In this document: piece by piece, positions 1-5,623 of the stretch
Layout of the letters: each line of letters opens with the position of its first letter
Numbering within the stretch: position 1 is the stretch's first letter
NCBI GenBank assembly: GCA_020056205.1
Contig: JAGVIF010000064.1
Span: forward strand, 1-6,563
DNA: 6,563 nt
Direction of reading: 5' to 3'
DNA from: Lentisphaeria bacterium
Lineage (GTDB): Bacteria; Verrucomicrobiota; Lentisphaeria; Victivallales; GWF2-50-93
The notes under the pieces: model-generated
Seen by the model: only the letters and a program-made list of their open reading frames with translations
Database searches by the model: none
What the model was told of the DNA's origin: nothing
Program-made: the position numbers and the translations under genes

Positions 1-95
1 GCAAGACCGCCGCGGGTATTGCCCCTGCCAGAAATACTTGCGAGCCCTCCGATGGCATCTGCAACGGCGCGGTTTATGACTTTTGCAACTGGCTC
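1..95 (-). repeat. Left copy of a long inverted repeat, probable insertion-sequence end
   Basis: The reverse complement of these bases matches 6466-6560 at 93 of 95 positions. Read on the minus strand the unit starts abruptly at base 95 with GAGCCAGTTGCAAAAGTC and runs off the left edge. Beyond base 95 similarity fades after a few AT-rich bases: the two flanks share AATATTC with a 1-base offset and then diverge. A sharp border shared by two otherwise unrelated loci, plus a terminal hairpin, is what an IS end would look like. The family is not identifiable because no transposase is inside the window. Alternatives are a dispersed non-coding repeat or a duplicated gene fragment. The repeat is certain; the IS interpretation is an inference. 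Confidence 0.8.
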
Positions 96-350
96 AATAT
101 TCCACTTAAGAGTCGTGTTGTTGATGGTATAAAAACAACGATACTTACCATTGAACTTCGGCAGTGCCTGAAAATTATCATTCGGGTTGATAAACTTTTG
201 TGTGATCAATCCCTCAATCAAATATTGCTCCCATTTCGAGATAGTGCCGTTGGCCGCAAGCGCTGTGCTCAAAAAAACAATGGGCAGGAAACCGGATGTA
301 ATTTTTCTTATCATATTTTTTCTAACCGCTTCGATTACGATAGACGACAT
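1..350 (-). CDS. Partial gene for an exported protein, interrupted by the left repeat
   Basis: The frame is open from ATG at 350 to the left edge. An in-frame ATG at 314 gives a more typical short signal-peptide n-region (MIRKITSGFLPIVFLSTALA, predicted cleavage around Ala-Leu-Ala). The 350 start is preceded by GGTGA, which matches the 3' part of the Shine-Dalgarno consensus at a suitable distance, so I keep the longer start. About 85 codons precede the repeat; the mature segment begins near ANGTISKWEQYLIEGL and I do not recognise a family. From base 95 on the frame continues into repeat sequence without a stop, so the final ~31 residues are probably not native. The gene lies 92 bp downstream of zwf on the same strand and may be co-transcribed with it. 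It is probably broken by insertion, but the missing left side prevents proof. Confidence 0.5.
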   Translation of the reverse strand, partial: MSSIVIEAVRKNMIRKITSGFLPIVFLSTALAANGTISKWEQYLIEGLITQKFINPNDNFQALPKFNGKYRCFYTINNTTLKWNIEPVAKVINRAVADAIGGLASISGRGNTRGGL

Positions 351-367
351 ACTTCACCAAAAGGACC

Positions 368-441
368 AGTCTTCGCCCTTCGACGAGTTCGACTTCTTCG
401 GCAAGCTCAGGGCTACGACTCGGCTCGCGGGGTTTGCCGAA
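368..441. repeat. Interleaved palindromes between zwf and the partial exported gene
   Basis: Two interleaved inverted repeats fill most of this 92-bp gap. One is TTCGGCAA (397-404) with TTGCCGAA (434-441). The other is AGTC/GCCCT (368-371, 375-379) with AGGGC/GACT (409-413, 417-420). The segments CCCTTCGAC and CAAGCTCAGGGC resemble the intergenic palindromic repeats common in many bacterial genomes. The second arm of the first repeat sits directly after the zwf stop codon, so the structure could attenuate or terminate the zwf transcript, but no T-run follows on the minus strand. The palindromes are visible; the role is a guess. Confidence 0.45.
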
Positions 442-442
442 C

Positions 443-1981
443 TTATACCTTCAGCTTCCGCCACGAATCCGAATTGGTTCCGAAAACTATTGAGCTTTCC
501 ACAGGCCCTTCCGAACCGGCTTCATATAAGAATATGGGATTGCTTTTAAGGTTTTCCGGATTTTCCCATATTTTAAGAACAGGATCGAGAAGCGCCCATG
601 AAAGTTCTATGGAATCCTTTCTTATAAAGAGGGTTCCGTCTCCGAGCATACAATCGATCAGCAGCCTTTCATAGGCGTCTGCGCCCGGTCCGCCAAGATC
701 GCTGTATTTAAAATCCATTTCAACTCCCCCCATGCAAAATTTTGATCCCGGTTTTTTCGCGTTTATTTTCATGGAGAAGCCTTCATCGGGCTGTATCGTG
801 AGGACGAGTTCGTTTTGTGAAATATTGTATGAATTGAGATTGCCAAAAATCGAATGCGGAATCCTCCTGAATTTTATCGCCACCTCACTGATTCTTTTCG
901 CAAGCCTCTTGCCTGAGCGGACGTAAAAATGCGTTCCATTCCAGCGCCAGTTGTCCACGTGAAATTTAGCGGCGACATAAGTTTCTGTCATCGAATTTTC
1001 AGCGACGCCATTTTCCTCCGCGTAAGCCGGCGTTTTGCGGCCTTCAAGCATTCCTTTTCCGTACTGGGCTCTGACTATCAGATTTGACAAAGAGGACGGG
1101 TTGGTTGGGAAAGGGCGCAAAGAGTTCAGCAATTTAGCCTTTTCGTCGCGGATGCGGTCTGCATCGAAGGAAGACGGAGGCTCCATCGCCACAAGGGAGA
1201 GAAGCTGGAGCATATGATTTTGGAACATATCCCTCAGCAGTCCGGTTTTTTCAAAATATCCGGCTCTATGTTCTATCCCGACGGTTTCGGCGGCCGTTAT
1301 CTGAACGCTTTCTATGAATCTGTTGTTCCATATCGGCTCAAATACGGAATTTGCGAATCTCAACATCAGGATGTTCTGTATGGTTTCCTTGCCAAGGTAA
1401 TGGTCTATTCGGTATATCTGCCTTTCTTTTAGTGTTATTCCCAATTCCCGTTCGAGCTCGTTTGCGCTCTCAAGGTCTCTCCCGAAAGGTTTTTCAACCA
1501 CAACTCTTCGCCAGGGAATTCCGTCGTAATCCTCGCGGACAAGATTTTCCGATTCAAGCAGTTTTAGAATTTGACTGAACAGATTAGGCGGAGTCGAAAA
1601 ATAAAACAACCGTCCGGCTGAATTTACACCTTCCTCAAACTTAGCGAGGAGAACTTCTATTTTTTTGTAGCTTTCAGGCGAGTCATAAGCGCCGTTGACA
1701 TACTCAACGCTTGAGAGGAAAAAATCCATAAATTTTCTCGGAGCATTTATTCCCGCCAATTTGAGAGCCGCCATGATCCTATCCCTAAAGGCTTCAGCCG
1801 TCATTTCAGTTCTTGCAAAACCTATAAAAAGAAATTTTTCCGGCAGGAGATCTCTTTCAAAAAGACGGAAGAGCGCCGGGAAAAGTTTGCGCGAAGCAAG
1901 ATCCCCTGACGCCCCGAATATGACAATTGAACACGGCGGTGGCGCGCTTTCGGCGCAAATACTTTCGATATGTTCAGGCAT
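443..1981 (-). CDS. zwf: Glucose-6-phosphate 1-dehydrogenase
   Basis: This cytosolic enzyme oxidises glucose 6-phosphate to 6-phosphogluconolactone while reducing NADP(+), opening the oxidative pentose phosphate pathway. The 512-residue product has the normal family length and all hallmarks. The N-terminal dinucleotide-binding motif IVIFGASGDLASRKL lies at about 19-33. VVVEKPFGRDL is at about 160-170. The substrate-binding signature RIDHYLGKE is at 191-199. The QNH motif near 254-256 carries the expected catalytic-base histidine. The start is supported by a full AAAGGAGG ribosome binding site 10 nt upstream. No pgl, gnd or opcA lies beside it; its upstream neighbour is a gene-free repeat-rich stretch and downstream is the broken exported gene. 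Family assignment is secure; cofactor preference (NADP versus NAD) cannot be decided by eye. Confidence 0.97.
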   Translation of the reverse strand: MPEHIESICAESAPPPCSIVIFGASGDLASRKLFPALFRLFERDLLPEKFLFIGFARTEMTAEAFRDRIMAALKLAGINAPRKFMDFFLSSVEYVNGAYDSPESYKKIEVLLAKFEEGVNSAGRLFYFSTPPNLFSQILKLLESENLVREDYDGIPWRRVVVEKPFGRDLESANELERELGITLKERQIYRIDHYLGKETIQNILMLRFANSVFEPIWNNRFIESVQITAAETVGIEHRAGYFEKTGLLRDMFQNHMLQLLSLVAMEPPSSFDADRIRDEKAKLLNSLRPFPTNPSSLSNLIVRAQYGKGMLEGRKTPAYAEENGVAENSMTETYVAAKFHVDNWRWNGTHFYVRSGKRLAKRISEVAIKFRRIPHSIFGNLNSYNISQNELVLTIQPDEGFSMKINAKKPGSKFCMGGVEMDFKYSDLGGPGADAYERLLIDCMLGDGTLFIRKDSIELSWALLDPVLKIWENPENLKSNPIFLYEAGSEGPVESSIVFGTNSDSWRKLKV

Positions 1982-1991
1982 TTTTAATCAT

Positions 1992-1999
1992 CCTCCTTT
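1992..1999 (-). promoter_or_regulatory. Strong ribosome binding site of zwf, overlapping a 5-codon upstream ORF
   Basis: AAAGGAGG on the minus strand is a near-perfect anti-16S match, 10 nt before the zwf ATG. An ATG directly abuts it (1991-1989) and opens an out-of-frame five-codon ORF (MIKNA) that stops inside zwf at 1974. That ATG is too close to the site to be used efficiently, so I regard the mini-ORF as probably fortuitous. Confidence 0.7.
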
Positions 2000-2027
2000 G
2001 AAACTGCCGCTTTTTTCGGGGTCGGGT

Positions 2028-2048
2028 AGGTTATAGGTTATAGGTCAT
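2028..2048. repeat. 7-bp tandem repeat, three units
   Basis: The plus strand reads AGGTTAT, AGGTTAT, AGGTCAT without gaps. On the minus strand, towards zwf, this gives two TATAAC boxes 7 bp apart, located 47-67 nt upstream of the zwf ATG. Each resembles a bacterial -10 element, but no good -35 is present at 16-18 bp, so promoter function is speculative. Confidence 0.75.
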
Positions 2049-2090
2049 TGGTTTCTAAATTCGTAATTCTTAATTCTGCTCTTCACCGCA

Positions 2091-2126
2091 GGGACACAAA
2101 GGACATAAGGGACACAAGGGACATAT
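2091..2126. repeat. 9-bp tandem repeat, four units
   Basis: Four head-to-tail units with consensus GGGACACAA: GGGACACAA, AGGACATAA, GGGACACAA, GGGACATAT. The mismatches fall at the same unit positions (first, seventh and last bases), as expected of an ageing tandem duplication. No coding frame or known motif is associated. Confidence 0.8.
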
Positions 2127-2248
2127 TATTTTTTGATTTGGTGATTTAGAGATGTTATGATTTTAAAAACTTCCGAATTTCCGCACTCCCGTACTTTAGC
2201 ACTTTAGAACTTCTTTATCGTTTTCTACTTTCTCCTTTGAAACTTCAC

Positions 2249-2275
2249 CACCGATGAACACCGATGAACACCGAT
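2249..2275. repeat. 10-bp tandem repeat, 2.7 units
   Basis: CACCGATGAA is present twice exactly, followed by a third partial unit CACCGAT. The unit is close to one helical turn, so a repeated protein-binding face is conceivable but not supported by anything else here. Similar text recurs in intergenic regions of some environmental bacterial genomes, from memory. Confidence 0.8.
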
Positions 2276-2305
2276 TTTATCAATTTAGTTTCATTTTGAT
2301 AAACC

Positions 2306-2328
2306 CCCCGAGGCGCAGGCGCTCGGGG
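2306..2328. other. GC-rich stem-loop
   Basis: CCCCGAG (2306-2312) pairs perfectly with CTCGGGG (2322-2328) around the 9-base loop GCGCAGGCG. It stands out from AT-rich surroundings. On the minus strand the stem is followed by GGTTTATC, too short a T-run for a convincing intrinsic terminator; on the plus strand there is none. It may be a dispersed palindromic element or a weak terminator. Confidence 0.5.
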
Positions 2329-2563
2329 TCCTCCGCTGAGTACTATCCCGATATGTAACAGTTTAGTATTTAAAAGTTGACTTTCAAATAAATTTTTCAT
2401 TCTCTTCCTTTATTCTTCACGTTCACGAATTTTTAATATTCCCCTAATTTTTCCTGAACGCTGACATGATAGACTACCCCTGCCTGATTTTTCAAAATGG
2501 CGTACTTAGAGCAACTTACGCCGCAACCAAATTTCGAAATTCGAAACAAAAAACAAGGGAAAA

Positions 2564-2579
2564 ATGAAACCGTGAAACC
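2564..2579 (+). repeat. 8-bp tandem duplication spanning the pseudopilin start codon
   Basis: ATGAAACC (2564-2571) is followed immediately by GTGAAACC (2572-2579). Removing one unit would leave ATG-AAA-CCA-CGA-TTT in frame behind AAGGGA, a standard start. In the present sequence the ATG frame stops after three codons (ATG AAA CCG TGA), so the in-frame start becomes the GTG of the second unit. Confidence 0.75.
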
Positions 2580-3273
2580 ACGATTTACGCTGATCGAGTT
2601 GCTTGTGGTCATCGCGATAATCGCGATTCTGGCCGCTCTTTTGCTTCCCGCGTTCCAGCAGGCGAGAAGAGCGGCGAAGTCCATTATATGCAAAAGCAAT
2701 CTCAAGCAAGTCGCGACGTGGGGATATTCGTATGCCACGGACTGGAGTGAAGCCCTTCCGACCAATGGCGGAGGACCTCCCAATTACTACGACAGCGACG
2801 GATTCTGGTATGAAAAGTGCAATTTTTACAAGTTTGCCGTAGTGGGAACCCCGGCGCCAATCACGGCGCTGAATTGTCCGCAGGCGTCATCTTCCATTAC
2901 AAGCCGTTGGCCGTCCGTCATTGTCGCCAATTTGGACTATGGCTTGAATCGCTATCTTGGCGGCAGGCAAGACGGGGGGCCGACCGTCCCTAAGGTGAAG
3001 CTTCTGACAAGTAGAAAATACTGGTTCGGAGATGGAAAATTCGATTTGTCTGGGAGCGAGTATTTCTGCCAGGAATATATGGAGGCGAGAAATGGCGGCT
3101 GGAATCCTTGGATGTGGGACACTGGTTTGCCGGCTCTCTTCGGAAAGGGACATCCGGAAAATAAGGCGAATTTTGTCTTCGGAGACGGTCATGCCTACTC
3201 AAGAACAAGAACTGAAATCATGTCATTGACGGGGTCGGATCTGGATGCCTGGCAGGGCACCGCCACGGAATAA
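2572..3273 (+). CDS. Prepilin-like protein (type IV pilin/pseudopilin leader, C-terminal H-X-DG motif)
   Basis: The 233-residue product begins VKPR followed by [16 protein letters not shown] (residues 5-20), the type III prepilin leader with the conserved Glu at mature position 5 and a long hydrophobic helix to about residue 28. A prepilin peptidase would cleave before Phe5 and N-methylate it. Arg rather than the usual Gly precedes the cleavage site, which I recall as common in Lentisphaerota-type relatives. The helix is followed by a [18 protein letters not shown] segment typical of this class. Near the C terminus, H194 and D205-G206 ([14 protein letters not shown]) form the H-X9-DG-type motif, with ten rather than nine intervening residues. 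Four Cys lie at mid-protein positions. The in-frame ATG at 2497 would add an implausible hydrophilic leader, so GTG at 2572 is preferred. No pilus or secretion genes are nearby; such proteins usually occur as scattered paralogues whose exact job is unknown. Confidence 0.9.
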   Translation: MKPRFTLIELLVVIAIIAILAALLLPAFQQARRAAKSIICKSNLKQVATWGYSYATDWSEALPTNGGGPPNYYDSDGFWYEKCNFYKFAVVGTPAPITALNCPQASSSITSRWPSVIVANLDYGLNRYLGGRQDGGPTVPKVKLLTSRKYWFGDGKFDLSGSEYFCQEYMEARNGGWNPWMWDTGLPALFGKGHPENKANFVFGDGHAYSRTRTEIMSLTGSDLDAWQGTATE

Positions 3274-3289
3274 AAAAGTAAGCGCTCGT

Positions 3290-3336
3290 ATATAGATTTG
3301 CTTGTGCGGAAGAATTTCCGCCAAGTAAATCTATAT
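3290..3336. terminator. Strong stem-loop between convergent genes, probable bidirectional terminator
   Basis: The arms 3290-3304 and 3322-3336 pair over 15 bp with one G-T wobble. A single bulged T (3305) follows, then GCGGAA/TTCCGC (3306-3311, 3316-3321) closes a 4-base GAAT loop. It lies between the pseudopilin stop and the end of olsA, and its right arm includes the olsA stop codon. Minus-strand transcripts meet a T6 run about 14 nt past the stem; plus-strand transcripts meet T-rich sequence from about 3346. The structure is clear; termination is inferred from its position. Confidence 0.75.
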
Positions 3337-4077
3337 CAGGGTCTCTTTAAATTTTTCGTTGAGCCGTGAATGGATATTGGCCGCAAGCTCTCTCCTTGTG
3401 AGCCCCCCTGGCTCAACAGGTTCAAGAATATCCACTCTCACTGATATCTCTTTGATTCCCAAAACATTCCACACATGCGGCAGGAGTGTCATCCCTCCAA
3501 ACCAGCAGACATCTTCCGGTGTCTGTCCGGGATATGATGTTAGAATAGGCAAAACCGGAAAATTTCCCCTGATTGGAGCCTCAAAGACGCTTGACTTAAA
3601 CTGAAGCGCCCCCTTTCTGCCGTCTGAACTTGTTCCCTCGGGATAAACAATCATGTTCACGCTGTAATCCAATGTTCGCGCAAATTCCTTAAGTACCGAG
3701 CCAGCCGACTGTCTCGATTCCCTCCTAATCCATACAGGCCTGCTTAGAGCCACAACCCAACCCATCAGAGGCCAAGAGGCAATATCTGATTTTGGCGTGA
3801 ATCTTATAGGGAAAATAGATGAATGCGCTATAATGTCAAGATAGCCGAGATGATTGGACACGATGAAAAAGCCTCTGACTTTTTCAATATCTCCATTTAT
3901 AAAGACCTTCATTCCTATTATGCGGGCGATTCCGGCTCCCCATATCTTCGTAACCCTGCTTATAGCTCTGACGGATATTTTTTCCGGGAGGAAACGAAAA
4001 CACAAAGCAATGAAACTTGTCGCGGCGAACCATCCCAAAAGAAGAAAAATTCTAATAACTTTTCTTGTAAGCCGCAT
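3331..4077 (-). CDS. olsA: PlsC-family 1-acylglycerol-phosphate/lyso-ornithine lipid O-acyltransferase
   Basis: This 248-residue inner-membrane acyltransferase has an N-terminal hydrophobic helix (about 8-30) and the PlsC motifs in order. These are NHLGYLD (75-81, catalytic NH-x4-D), a KSDIASWPLMGW block (96-107), and YPEGTSSDG (145-153, acceptor binding) followed by GALQFKSSVF. PlsC-family enzymes transfer an acyl group from acyl-ACP or acyl-CoA to a hydroxyl acceptor. Directly downstream of an OlsB-like gene, the likely acceptor is the 3-hydroxyl of lyso-ornithine lipid, yielding ornithine lipid. The TGATG overlap with the upstream stop codon indicates translational coupling. The alternative is the housekeeping PlsC step on lysophosphatidic acid; sequence alone cannot separate the two, so olsA rests mainly on context. 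Confidence 0.88.
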   Translation of the reverse strand: MRLTRKVIRIFLLLGWFAATSFIALCFRFLPEKISVRAISRVTKIWGAGIARIIGMKVFINGDIEKVRGFFIVSNHLGYLDIIAHSSIFPIRFTPKSDIASWPLMGWVVALSRPVWIRRESRQSAGSVLKEFARTLDYSVNMIVYPEGTSSDGRKGALQFKSSVFEAPIRGNFPVLPILTSYPGQTPEDVCWFGGMTLLPHVWNVLGIKEISVRVDILEPVEPGGLTRRELAANIHSRLNEKFKETLI

Positions 4078-4895
4078 CAGGCTGATTTTGTTAATGGCTT
4101 AAAATGGCGCTTGTAACGTTCCGGCACCGATTCTTTGTCCACAATTATCAGAAAATCAATTGTTCCAAACTCTCTGTCCAGCGCCGGTTCGCCGCATATC
4201 TCGCAGCCAACCCTCAGATAGCCTTTGAAAAGCGGAGGGATATGTTTGAGCAATTCTTTTGGGTTTTTCAGAATCTGTGATATTTCTTTTTCCGTTGCCT
4301 TTGGCAAAATATAATGAGTTTTCGGTTTTGCCCTAAGCAGCCCGGAAATTTTCTTCTCCAACACAAAATGATTATACAAAGCCCATCCTATATCGGCGGA
4401 TGTTTCTTCAAGACTCACGCATCCGAGCATATATCTGAGTTGAGCCCTTCTCATAAGTTCGGCTATCCCTCCCCAAAGGAGCGCCATTACCGCGCCTGTT
4501 CTGTAATCCGGAGACACGCATGAGCGTCCAAGTTCAAGCGACAAATCTGAAATTGAATCAAGCCCCTCTATGTCGTATTCCCGCTCCGAATAAAAGCCTT
4601 TCGCGAGACTTGCCACGGAACCCAGATGCATCCTGTACGTGCCTACGACGGAGCCGCCGGCCGCCTTGTCTATCACCAAAAGATGTATGCAATGCTCGTC
4701 AAACTCGTCGCTGTCAATCCCGCTATTCAAAGAGCTGTTGAGGCCTTTTCCCTGTTCTATGTTGAAGATTCGGAATCGCAAACGTTGAGCCTCTTCAATT
4801 TCAGCGGGATTTTCGGCAAATTTTATCAGAAACTGTTCTGTCTCCGCAAGTATAGCGGGGTTCAGCAGCAGCAAAAATTTTTTTTCTGAAATCAA
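4077..4895 (-). CDS. olsB: OlsB-like L-ornithine N-alpha-acyltransferase (GNAT fold)
   Basis: OlsB transfers a 3-hydroxyacyl group from acyl carrier protein to the alpha-amino group of ornithine, the first step of ornithine lipid synthesis. The product, 272 residues from the TTG start, shows the family pattern. An AQRLRFRIF segment is near the N terminus, then HLLVIDKAAGGSVVGTYRM, GFYSEREYDI, the signature LELGRSCVSPDYRTG (about 120-134), and the C-terminal extension PPLFKGYLRVGCEICGEPALD. A GTG at 4937 would lengthen it by 14 residues and overlap the preceding gene by 25 bp with no clear ribosome site. TTG at 4895 has GGAG eight nt upstream and lies just after the previous stop, so I chose it. 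Adjacent olsA supports the ornithine-lipid assignment; other GNAT N-acyl amino acid synthases are the alternative. Confidence 0.88.
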   Translation of the reverse strand: MISEKKFLLLLNPAILAETEQFLIKFAENPAEIEEAQRLRFRIFNIEQGKGLNSSLNSGIDSDEFDEHCIHLLVIDKAAGGSVVGTYRMHLGSVASLAKGFYSEREYDIEGLDSISDLSLELGRSCVSPDYRTGAVMALLWGGIAELMRRAQLRYMLGCVSLEETSADIGWALYNHFVLEKKISGLLRAKPKTHYILPKATEKEISQILKNPKELLKHIPPLFKGYLRVGCEICGEPALDREFGTIDFLIIVDKESVPERYKRHFKPLTKSA

Positions 4896-4903
4896 AATAT
4901 TTT

Positions 4904-4907
4904 CTCC
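4904..4907 (-). promoter_or_regulatory. Ribosome binding site deciding the olsB start
   Basis: GGAG on the minus strand lies 8 nt before the in-frame TTG at 4895 and after the DUF3047 stop (4913-4915). An ATG just before it (AGATGG) is out of frame. The alternative GTG at 4937 has only a poor purine tract. This favours the TTG start, which may keep olsB expression low. Confidence 0.55.
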
Positions 4908-4912
4908 ATCTT

Positions 4913-5623
4913 TTATTTTTTCAAAAATTCTATCCACTCAAGCTCAGCGGCCGCCGTTGTTCCGGTGTATTGGCTGTTGCACGATATGCTGAGATATATT
5001 TCTTCCGGAGTTTCGTCCCATGCCTTTTTATAGTCTTCGAGCCAGTTTCTTTCTTCCACAATCCATTCTCCGACGGAGTCGTTTTTATCCCGCAGTGTGA
5101 ACCATTTCACCTTTACGGTTCCGGCTCCGTAAGCGCAGGTGCCTTCCGAGGATACGGGGGTCTCCGTATCCCAGTGATAAGAGACGCTTCTTTTGGAGAA
5201 AAAACCTCCGGCGCCAACGTAAATCCCTATTGCCTGATCGTCTTTTGATTTTTCCGCGGCGTCAGCCCCGCGCGGAAGTTTAATCATCCTCCAGCGCCAT
5301 CTGATACGCGGAGCGTCTTTCGGATTAAGTCCGTCAAGGTTGTACACGGCGCTTGCTGTCGCTTTATCCGCATCCATTCTCAGAAAAGAAGAATCTTTGT
5401 CGGAAGATATTTTAAACTCCGCGGACTTTGTTCCCATCTTTGTTTTTATCTCCCATGACCCGGAGAATTTTTTATCCGCATCCGGCGCGGAAAAGTCAAA
5501 ACGCCAAAGAACATCGTCGTCTTTTTTGTTTCCGTCTGCGGCAAAAACCGGAACTGTGAATATAAAGATTAAAATTGCCGTCAATAGTTTTGCGGCTCGT
5601 CTGAATTTCATAATCTCCTTCAT
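4913..5623 (-). CDS. Exported DUF3047-family protein of unknown function
   Basis: The 236-residue protein has a Sec signal peptide: basic n-region, hydrophobic LLTAILIFIFTVPVFA, and cleavage predicted after about residue 28. A soluble beta-rich domain follows. Features matching DUF3047 as I know it are RIRWRWRMIKLPRGAD (about 106-121), SKDDQAIGIYVGAGG (126-140), VSYHWDTETPV (147-157), EERNWLEDYKKAW (190-202) and a C-terminal SCNSQYTGTTAAAELEWIEF segment that echoes the usual D-S-D-x-T-G block with changed acidic residues. The function is not known; the domain looks like a carbohydrate- or ligand-binding jelly roll, which is a guess. The start at 5623 overlaps the upstream stop (ATGA) and has AGGGAGG four nt upstream (5628-5634). 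An in-frame ATG at 5611 is the alternative. Location is probably periplasmic. Confidence 0.85.
   Translation of the reverse strand: MKEIMKFRRAAKLLTAILIFIFTVPVFAADGNKKDDDVLWRFDFSAPDADKKFSGSWEIKTKMGTKSAEFKISSDKDSSFLRMDADKATASAVYNLDGLNPKDAPRIRWRWRMIKLPRGADAAEKSKDDQAIGIYVGAGGFFSKRSVSYHWDTETPVSSEGTCAYGAGTVKVKWFTLRDKNDSVGEWIVEERNWLEDYKKAWDETPEEIYLSISCNSQYTGTTAAAELEWIEFLKK

Larger units (their letters stand above)
1982..2571. other. Gene-free intergenic stretch between divergent zwf and the pseudopilin gene
   Basis: About 590 bp without a convincing gene. It should hold the promoters of the two divergent neighbours, but I cannot place either confidently. Contents in order: a 7-bp tandem repeat (2028-2048), TAATTC pairs near 2064-2076, a 9-bp tandem repeat (2091-2126), an 8-bp repeat of ACTTTAG (about 2193-2208), a 10-bp tandem repeat (2249-2275), a GC-rich hairpin (2306-2328), TTCACG twice (2415-2426) and TTCGAAA twice (about 2534-2547). 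The 13-mer CTCCTTTGAAACT occurs at both 1994 and 2232. A TTGACT box at 2377-2382 has no matching -10 at normal spacing. Translating upstream from 2497 would give 25 extra residues before the prepilin leader, which looks non-coding. Confidence 0.7.

Noticed and set aside
1..95. Left repeat as the C-terminal part of a genuine exported-protein domain
   Set aside because: The right copy has the same bases without the upstream gene and with a stop two codons before them, so the similarity is at DNA level with a sharp border rather than a gene-family relationship.
1695..2036. Plus-strand open frame opposite the start of zwf
   Set aside because: It is antisense to the conserved NADP-binding region of zwf and its translation shows no recognisable composition or motif.
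2091..2275. Direct repeats as a CRISPR array or iteron origin
   Set aside because: Units are 7-10 bp, differ between clusters and have no spacers; there is no cas or rep gene and no DnaA-box cluster.
2301..2345. Riboswitch or T-box upstream of the pseudopilin gene
   Set aside because: Only one simple hairpin is visible, with no conserved aptamer core and no metabolic gene downstream.
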